The notes beneath the pieces were generated by a model that was given only the letters and a program-made list of their open reading frames with translations, made no database searches and had not been told where the DNA came from. Position numbers and translations under genes: made by a program. This document shows, piece after piece, positions 58,231-64,000 of a stretch of DNA of 64,000 nt (position 1 is its first letter; the number at the start of each line of letters is the position of its first letter). This DNA comes from Oscillospiraceae bacterium (GTDB taxonomy: Bacteria > Bacillota > Clostridia > Oscillospirales > Oscillospiraceae), in contig JAETNP010000017.1 of the NCBI GenBank assembly GCA_021768185.1, positions 1-64,000 of the forward strand, read 5' to 3'.

Positions 58231-59217
58231 ATGAGCAAGATCATTGGAAATGAGCTGAAAAACCTCCCCTGGGAGCCCAAGCCGGCGGACTGCGTCATGC
58301 CCGTATGGCGCTACTCCGGCAACCCCATCATTGGCCGCCATGCCATCAAACGGTCCAACAGCGTATTTAACAGCGCCGTGGTGCCCTTCGGCGACGGCTT
58401 CGCCGGCGTGTTCCGCTGCGACAGCCGGTCGGTGAGCATGGATATCTTCCCCGGCTTCAGTCCCGACGGCATTCACTGGGAGATCCGGGACGAGCCCGTT
58501 CATTTCGAGGGCGATCCGGACGTGACCGTCCGGGAGTACCGCTATGACCCCCGGGTGTGCCTTATCGACGGGAAGTATTATGTGACCTGGTGCAACGGCT
58601 ACCATGGTCCTACCATCGGCGTGGGCTGGACCGAGGACTTCAAGACCTTCCACCAGCTGGAGAACGCCTTCCTGCCCTATAACCGCAACGGCGTGCTGTT
58701 CCCCCGGAAGATCGGCGGCCTCTATATGATGCTCTCCCGGCCCAGCGACACCGGACACACGCCCTTCGGCGACATCTTTATCAGCCAGAGCCCGGACATG
58801 AAGTTCTGGGGCTGCCACCGCCACGTGATGAGCACCGTGAAGGGGGACGAGTCCGCCTGGCAGTCCACCAAGATCGGCGCGGGCCCCATTCCCATTGAGA
58901 CCGACGAGGGCTGGCTGCTGATCTACCACGGGGTCATCAATACCTGCAACGGCTTCGTCTACCGCATGGGCTGCGCCCTGCTGGACATCGACCAGCCCTG
59001 GAAGGTGCTGTATCGAAGCAAGGATTATATCATGGCTCCCTGGGAACCCTACGAGTGCATGGGCGACGTGCCCAACGTGGTCTTCCCCTGCGCCACCCTC
59101 TCCGATGCCGCCACCGGCCGGATCGCCATCTACTACGGCTGCGCCGACACCGTTACCGGTCTGGCCTTTACCACTGTGGATGAGCTGATGGGATATATGA
59201 AGGAGAATTCTCTGTAA
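58231..59217 (+). CDS. GH130 beta-mannoside phosphorylase
   Basis: 328 residues, the family size. Five-blade propeller phosphorylase; [54 protein letters not shown] and [33 protein letters not shown] are GH130 signature blocks with the catalytic Asp and phosphate-binding His/Arg. The enzyme splits beta-mannosides with phosphate to give mannose-1-phosphate. Beside GH38 and GH20 the likely substrate is Man-beta-1,4-GlcNAc, but mannobiose or Man-Glc are alternatives. GAGG precedes the ATG at 58231. No signal peptide. Confidence 0.93.
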   Translation: MSKIIGNELKNLPWEPKPADCVMPVWRYSGNPIIGRHAIKRSNSVFNSAVVPFGDGFAGVFRCDSRSVSMDIFPGFSPDGIHWEIRDEPVHFEGDPDVTVREYRYDPRVCLIDGKYYVTWCNGYHGPTIGVGWTEDFKTFHQLENAFLPYNRNGVLFPRKIGGLYMMLSRPSDTGHTPFGDIFISQSPDMKFWGCHRHVMSTVKGDESAWQSTKIGAGPIPIETDEGWLLIYHGVINTCNGFVYRMGCALLDIDQPWKVLYRSKDYIMAPWEPYECMGDVPNVVFPCATLSDAATGRIAIYYGCADTVTGLAFTTVDELMGYMKENSL

Positions 59218-59296
59218 AGCAAACGCACAACCGGGGAGGTCCCCGTCAATTTAAAATCACTACAATATTATTTCCTTTTATCAGAGGAGCACCAAA

Positions 59297-62200
59297 ATGA
59301 TGTATTTCATTGACAAACGCATTCAGGTCATCTGCGACAACCTTAACAAGCTGCGCATCCGCAACGTCCGGCCTATCACGGACTGGCAGTACAAAAAGGG
59401 CTTCTTCCTTTACCCCTCCCAGGCGGAGGCGGAGGGCGGCGCATGGGAGGCCTTTGACGGCAAGACCATGCACTGGTACGGCCCCGACGAGCACTACTGG
59501 TTCCGGGGCAGCGTCACCATCCCCCAGGACCTGGCGGGCAAGTCCGTCTGGCTGAAGGTCCGCACCCAGATCGACGAGTGGGACGATGGTAAAAATCCCC
59601 AGTTCCTCCTGTTCATCAATGGCCGGGAGACCCAGGGCCTGGATATGAACCACCGGGAGGTGCAGCTGTTCGCCGATGCTCCCGCCGGAGAAAAGCTCCA
59701 GCTGGACATCCAGGCCTACACCGGCACCCTCCATACGGAGTTTCAGTTCCTGGTGGACCTCTACGAGCAGGATGAGGAGATCAACCGCCTCTATTGGGAC
59801 ATCCAGGTCCCCCTCCGGGCCTTCCCCCGGATGAAGGAAGACAGCCAGGAGCGGCTTGCCATCCAGACGGCCCTCAACGAGACCATCAACCTCCTGGACC
59901 TGCGGGAGCCCTACTCCGAGGGCTTCTACGCCTCCCTGCGGGCGGCCCAGTCCTATGTTACGGAGAACCTCTATGAGAAGCTGGGCGGCTGGGACGACGT
60001 GGTGGCCACCTGCATCGGCCATACCCATATTGACGTGGCATGGTGGTGGACCGTGGCCCAGACCCGTGAGAAGGTGGCCCGGAGCTTCGCCACGGTGCTC
60101 AAGCTCATGGAGGAATTCCCCAATTACCGCTTCATGTCCAGCCAGCCGGTGCTGTACTACTTCCTCAAGGAGCGCTATCCCGCCCTCTTCGAGCGCATCA
60201 AGGAGCGGGTGAAGGAGGGCCGCTGGGAGCCCGAGGGCGGCACCTGGGTGGAGCCCGACTGCAACCTGACCTCCGGTGAGTCCCTGGTGCGCCAGTTCAT
60301 CCACGGCAAGCGGTTCTTCAAGGAGGAATTCGGCGTGGACAACCGGATCCTCTGGCTGCCGGACGTGTTCGGCTACTCCGGAGCCCTGCCCCAGATCATG
60401 AAGAAGTCCGGCGTGGACTACTTCATGACCACCAAGATGAGCTGGAACCAGATCGACAAGGTGCCCAACGACACCATGATGTGGCGGGGCATCGACGGCA
60501 CCGAGATCCTCACCCACCTGATCACCACGCTGGGCGTGGAGCAGCCGGTATCCAACTTCTTCACCACCTACAACGGTATGCTCCACCCGGACGCCATCAT
60601 GGGCGGCTGGGAGCGCTACCAGAACAAGGAGATCAACAACGACATCCTTATCTCCTACGGCTACGGCGACGGCGGCGGCGGCCCCACCCGGGAGATGCTG
60701 GAGACCTCCGTCCGCATGGAGAAGGGCGTCCGGGGCATCCCTAAGGTCCGGCAGGCCTTTGCCCGCACCTACTTTGAGGAGCTGGAGCAGCGGGTGAAGG
60801 ACAACCGCCGCCTGGAGACCTGGGAGGGCGAGTTCTACTTCGAGTACCACCGGGGCACCTACACCTCCATGGCCCGCAACAAGCGGGGCAACCGCAAGAG
60901 CGAGCTGCTGCTGATGGATCTGGAGCTGGCCAGCGTGATGGCGGCGGACCGGTTCGCCTATCCCGGAGCGGAGCTGGACCGGATGTGGAAGACGGTGCTC
61001 ATCAACCAGTTCCACGACATCCTCCCCGGTTCCTCCATCCATGAGGTCTACGAGGTCACCAAGAAGGAGTACGCCGAGCTGGCCCAGACCGCCGGCGACC
61101 TGCTCAGCCAGCGTCTGGCCGCCCTGGCGGGCCAGGGGGACGGCGTGACCGTGTTCAATACCACCGGCTACAGCCGCTCCGACGTGGTGGAGCTGGGCAG
61201 GACCGACGCCAAGGCGCTGGCCGACGAGACGGGAAAGACCTATCCGGTGCAGCACACGGCGGACGGCGCGGTGGCCTTTGTGGAAAATCTGCCCTCCAAG
61301 GGCTTCAAGACCCTGAAAAAGGCGGAGGCCGCCTCCGTTTCCAGCCCCTTTGTCCGGAAGGACGACAAGCACATCGAGACGCCCTTCTATGCCGTGGCTT
61401 TCGACGAACAGGGCCATATCGCCTCCCTCTTTGACAAGGACAATGACCGGGAGCTGGTCCAGCCGGGCAAATGCGCCAATCTGCTGCGCATGTACGAGGA
61501 TAAGCCCATCTACTACGATAACTGGGACATCGACATGTACTACACCGAGAAGTCCTGGCCGGTGGACGATCTGGTGAGCATGAAATGGACCGAGGAGGGC
61601 CCCGTCCGGGCCACGGTGGAGCTGGAGTACAAGATCAGCCTCACCACCATCAAGCAGAAGATCCACTTCTACGCCAATTCCCGCCGCATCGACTTCGACA
61701 CCTGGGTGGACTGGAAGCAGCACCAGCATCTCCTGAAGGCCGAGTTCCCCGTGGACATCCACAGCGACGAGGCAACCTTCGACATCCAGTTCGGCAACCT
61801 CACCCGGAAGGTCCACACCAACACCAGCTGGGACAAGGCCCGCTTCGAGGTCTGCGGCCAGAAGTGGATGGACTTCTCCGAGGGCCGCTACGGCGTGAGC
61901 CTCCTCAACGACTGCAAGTACGGCCACAGCGTCCGGGACGGCGTCATCGGCCTGACCCTCATCAAGTCCGGCATCGAGCCCAACCCGGTGGCGGACCAGG
62001 AGGAGCACGTGTTCACCTACGCCCTGTATCCCCACGCGGGCACCTGGCGGGACGCCGGGACCGTGCGGGAGAGCTGCTTCCTCAACCAGCCCCTGCGGAC
62101 GGTGGAGGGCGGTACGCCCGGCGCGGCGTTCTCCTTCGCCGGCGTGGAGCAGCCCAATGTGGTGCTGGAGACCGTCAAGCAGGCGGAGAACGGCCAGGGC

Positions 62201-62386
62201 ACGGTGCTGCGCCTCTACGAGAGCGAGAACGCCAGGACCAAGACCACCCTGCGCGTCCCCGCAGGCGTGAGCAAGGCCTACAGCTGCAATCTGCTGGAGG
62301 AGATCGAGGAGGAGCTGCCCGTGGAGGACGGCAAGGTCCGTTTCCTCACCAAGCCCTACGAGATCAAGACCATTCTGCTTCGATAA
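59297..62386 (+). CDS. GH38 alpha-mannosidase
   Basis: 1029 residues, usual for bacterial GH38. Zinc and catalytic motif at about 240-250 (IGHTHIDVAWWWTVAQTREK), nucleophile Asp near 354 (LWLPDVFGYSGALPQI), YFMTTKMSWNQ and the NQFHDILPGSSIHEVY block. Removes alpha-mannose residues; zinc-dependent. No signal peptide, so it acts on imported glycans. GAGGAGC lies before the ATG. It follows GH130 by 79 bp and precedes the isomerase-like gene by 36 bp, so these are probably one operon. Confidence 0.95.
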   Translation: MMYFIDKRIQVICDNLNKLRIRNVRPITDWQYKKGFFLYPSQAEAEGGAWEAFDGKTMHWYGPDEHYWFRGSVTIPQDLAGKSVWLKVRTQIDEWDDGKNPQFLLFINGRETQGLDMNHREVQLFADAPAGEKLQLDIQAYTGTLHTEFQFLVDLYEQDEEINRLYWDIQVPLRAFPRMKEDSQERLAIQTALNETINLLDLREPYSEGFYASLRAAQSYVTENLYEKLGGWDDVVATCIGHTHIDVAWWWTVAQTREKVARSFATVLKLMEEFPNYRFMSSQPVLYYFLKERYPALFERIKERVKEGRWEPEGGTWVEPDCNLTSGESLVRQFIHGKRFFKEEFGVDNRILWLPDVFGYSGALPQIMKKSGVDYFMTTKMSWNQIDKVPNDTMMWRGIDGTEILTHLITTLGVEQPVSNFFTTYNGMLHPDAIMGGWERYQNKEINNDILISYGYGDGGGGPTREMLETSVRMEKGVRGIPKVRQAFARTYFEELEQRVKDNRRLETWEGEFYFEYHRGTYTSMARNKRGNRKSELLLMDLELASVMAADRFAYPGAELDRMWKTVLINQFHDILPGSSIHEVYEVTKKEYAELAQTAGDLLSQRLAALAGQGDGVTVFNTTGYSRSDVVELGRTDAKALADETGKTYPVQHTADGAVAFVENLPSKGFKTLKKAEAASVSSPFVRKDDKHIETPFYAVAFDEQGHIASLFDKDNDRELVQPGKCANLLRMYEDKPIYYDNWDIDMYYTEKSWPVDDLVSMKWTEEGPVRATVELEYKISLTTIKQKIHFYANSRRIDFDTWVDWKQHQHLLKAEFPVDIHSDEATFDIQFGNLTRKVHTNTSWDKARFEVCGQKWMDFSEGRYGVSLLNDCKYGHSVRDGVIGLTLIKSGIEPNPVADQEEHVFTYALYPHAGTWRDAGTVRESCFLNQPLRTVEGGTPGAAFSFAGVEQPNVVLETVKQAENGQGTVLRLYESENARTKTTLRVPAGVSKAYSCNLLEEIEEELPVEDGKVRFLTKPYEIKTILLR

Positions 62387-62422
62387 GATACGCTGCCATC
62401 AATTAACAGGAGGATATGCCCT

Positions 62423-63901
62423 ATGGAACTGCACAATATTCCCCAGGTCAAGCTGGGCGTGATCGCCGTTTCCCGGTCCTGCTTCCCCGCCGCTCTCAGC
62501 GAGCGGCGGCGGACGGCGCTGAAAGCGGCCTATGGCGAGGGTCTCTATGAGTGCCCCGTCACCGTGGAGAACGAGGTCCAGGCCAAGGAGGCCGTGAAGG
62601 ACGTGAAGGCCAACGGGGTCAACGCTTTGGTGGTGTTCCTGGGCAACTTCGGCCCTGAGACGCCGGAGACGCTGATCGCCCAGTGGTTCCACGGCCCCAT
62701 CATGTATGTGGCCGCCGCCGAGGGCGACGGCGACCTCCACGACGGCCGCGGCGACGCCTACTGCGGGATGCTCAACTGCTCCTACAACCTGGGGCTCCGG
62801 GGCAAGACCGCGTACATCCCCGAGTACCCCGTGGGGACGGCGGAGGAGCTGGCGGAGAAGATCCGGGAGTTCGTGCCCATCGCCCGGGCCATCCTGGGCC
62901 TCAAGGGCCTCAAGCTCATCACCTTCGGCCCCCGGCCCGACGACTTCCTGGCCTGCAACGGCCCCATCAAGGCGCTGTACGATCTGGGCGTGGCCGTGGA
63001 GGAAAACTCCGAGCTGGACCTGCTGGTGGCCTACAACAAGCACGCCGGTGACTCCCGCATCCCGGAGAAGATGAAGGAGATGGAGGCCGAGCTGGGCGGG
63101 AACAACCCCTACGGCGGCATCCTGCCCCGGCTGGCTCAGTACGAGCTGACCCTGCTGGACTGGGCGGAGCAGCACAAGGGCGCCCGGCAGTACGTGGCCT
63201 TCGCCAACAAGTGCTGGCCTGCCTTCCAGACCGAATTCAAGTTCGTGCCCTGCTACGTCAATAGCCGCCTGGCCGCCCGAGGCATCCCCGTGTCCTGCGA
63301 GGTGGATATCTACGGGGCCCTCAGCGAGTACATCGGGACCTGCGTATCCGGCGCGCCCACCACTTTGCTGGATATCAACAACACGGTGCCCGCCTCCATT
63401 TATGACAAGGGCATCAAGGGTAAGTACGACTGCCGCCTGAATGAGACCTTCATGGGCTTCCACTGCGGCAACACGTCCTGCTCCCTGCTGAAGAACCCCC
63501 ACATGGGCTACCAGCTCATCATGAAGCGGGACCTGGAGCCGGACCTGCCGGAGCCGGACATCACCCGGGGCACCATGGAGGGGAATATCAAGGCCGGAGA
63601 TATCACCTTCTTCCGCCTCCAGTCCACCGCGGACACCCAGCTGAAAGCCTACGTGGCCCAGGGCGCGGTGCTGGACGTGGACTGCGAGAGCTTCGGCTCC
63701 ATCGGCGCGTTCGCCATCCCGGAGATGGACCGGTTCTACCGCCATGTGCTCATCGCCAAGCGGTACCCCCACCACGGGGCGGTGGCCTTCGGTCACTGGG
63801 GCAAGGCGCTGTTTGAGGTGTTCAAGTACTTGGGCATCCAGGACATCGCCTACAATCAGCCCGCCTCTCTGCCTTATCCCGGGGAGAATCCCTTTAAATA
63901 A
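62423..63901 (+). CDS. L-fucose/L-arabinose isomerase family protein
   Basis: 492 residues. The Rossmann-like N-terminal part starts VKLGVIAVSRSCFPAALSERRRTAL and NALVVFLGNFGPETPETLIAQW. The metal and catalytic residues of the family fall in SCEVDIYGALSEYIG (Glu), LLDINNT (Asp) and FMGFHCGNTSCSL (His). True FucI and AraA differ in detail, so the sugar is unknown. In this locus it may isomerise a keto or amino sugar freed from the glycan. GGAGG precedes the ATG. It ends at a strong terminator and closes the operon. Confidence 0.88.
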   Translation: MELHNIPQVKLGVIAVSRSCFPAALSERRRTALKAAYGEGLYECPVTVENEVQAKEAVKDVKANGVNALVVFLGNFGPETPETLIAQWFHGPIMYVAAAEGDGDLHDGRGDAYCGMLNCSYNLGLRGKTAYIPEYPVGTAEELAEKIREFVPIARAILGLKGLKLITFGPRPDDFLACNGPIKALYDLGVAVEENSELDLLVAYNKHAGDSRIPEKMKEMEAELGGNNPYGGILPRLAQYELTLLDWAEQHKGARQYVAFANKCWPAFQTEFKFVPCYVNSRLAARGIPVSCEVDIYGALSEYIGTCVSGAPTTLLDINNTVPASIYDKGIKGKYDCRLNETFMGFHCGNTSCSLLKNPHMGYQLIMKRDLEPDLPEPDITRGTMEGNIKAGDITFFRLQSTADTQLKAYVAQGAVLDVDCESFGSIGAFAIPEMDRFYRHVLIAKRYPHHGAVAFGHWGKALFEVFKYLGIQDIAYNQPASLPYPGENPFK

Positions 63902-63912
63902 CACACGGAAGA

Positions 63913-63940
63913 CCCGTGGGCTGCGCCCACGGGCCTTTTT
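63913..63940 (+). terminator. Terminator of the glycan operon
   Basis: CCCGTGGGC-TGC-GCCCACGGG stem followed by CCTTTTT. Confidence 0.9.
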
Positions 63941-63952
63941 CAGGAGATTGCT

Positions 63953-64000
63953 ATGGAAAGCCGGAGATCCAACTACGACATCACCCGGGACCGGGTGGAG
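63953..64000 (+). CDS. Start of a gene cut by the window end
   Basis: Sixteen codons are visible: MESRRSNYDITRDRVE. CAGGAG lies 6 nt before the ATG, so it is a real start. The opening resembles DUF3786-type proteins of Clostridia (NYDxTRxxxE), but this is too short to assign. Confidence 0.5.
   Translation, partial: MESRRSNYDITRDRVE

Noticed and set aside
59246..62035. A 929-codon open frame on the minus strand opposite GH38
   Set aside because: The same kind of antisense shadow; the plus strand carries all GH38 catalytic motifs.

Overview
The window is about 60% GC and its genes use the codon style of a gut Clostridia, most like the Oscillospiraceae (Flavonifractor / Lawsonibacter / Intestinimonas neighbourhood). 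Supporting signs are a type III glutamine synthetase, a T-box in front of asnB, the SRP RNA lying directly in front of dnaX, an exact ParB-binding parS palindrome, CUT1 sugar importers without their own ATPase, and many XRE regulators. This placement is inferred from gene content; no marker gene proves the species. The parS site at 20297 and the SRP RNA-dnaX pair at 30.1-32.0 kb suggest the window lies in the origin-proximal part of the chromosome. There are no rRNA or tRNA genes, no CRISPR array, no transposase and no phage genes.

Layout. 0-7 kb: an SLH-bearing polysaccharide deacetylase, then nitrogen assimilation (T-box, asnB, a cupin, glnN). 7-15 kb: an ECF sigma operon that also carries an INGP-repeat protein and an unlisted 51-residue ORF, a VanW-type envelope protein, and the Ktr potassium system (ktrB and ktrA) split by a repeat element that holds two small genes. 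15-26 kb: purine permease, MscS channel, a DUF2156-GNAT fusion, a small XRE pair, parS, an MFS exporter, a SprA-like HExxH protein, a VTT membrane protein, a radical SAM protein and pyrG. 26-37 kb: gdhA, a broken second gdh, SRP RNA, dnaX, YitT, a PadR-DUF2812 operon, a methyltransferase and a ROK kinase. 37-44 kb: a response regulator whose phosphoacceptor Asp is replaced by Glu, a lipoprotein barnase with its barstar, a FIST sensor, a self-repressed XRE-DUF6442-like operon with three operators, a lipoprotein and pta. 44.8-47 kb: a more AT-rich island of small secreted Cys/His proteins with an XRE-membrane regulator, ending in a decayed 3' copy of a solute-binding protein gene.

47-64 kb is a glycan-use locus: solute-binding proteins and two permeases, a GH3, a GH20, a GH130, a GH38 and an L-fucose-isomerase-like protein. 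None of the hydrolases has a signal peptide. GH20 + GH38 + GH130 is the set expected for taking apart imported N-glycan fragments inside the cell: GlcNAc removal, alpha-mannose removal, then phosphorolysis of the Man-beta-GlcNAc core.

The strongest non-gene signal is a family of 0.3-0.7 kb intergenic elements (near 1, 4.1, 12.4, 13.3, 19.05, 29.4 and 35.15 kb). Their inverted ends fold into the same series of hairpins, and the stem sequences differ from copy to copy while pairing is kept. One copy splits the ktr genes and carries a cargo pair.
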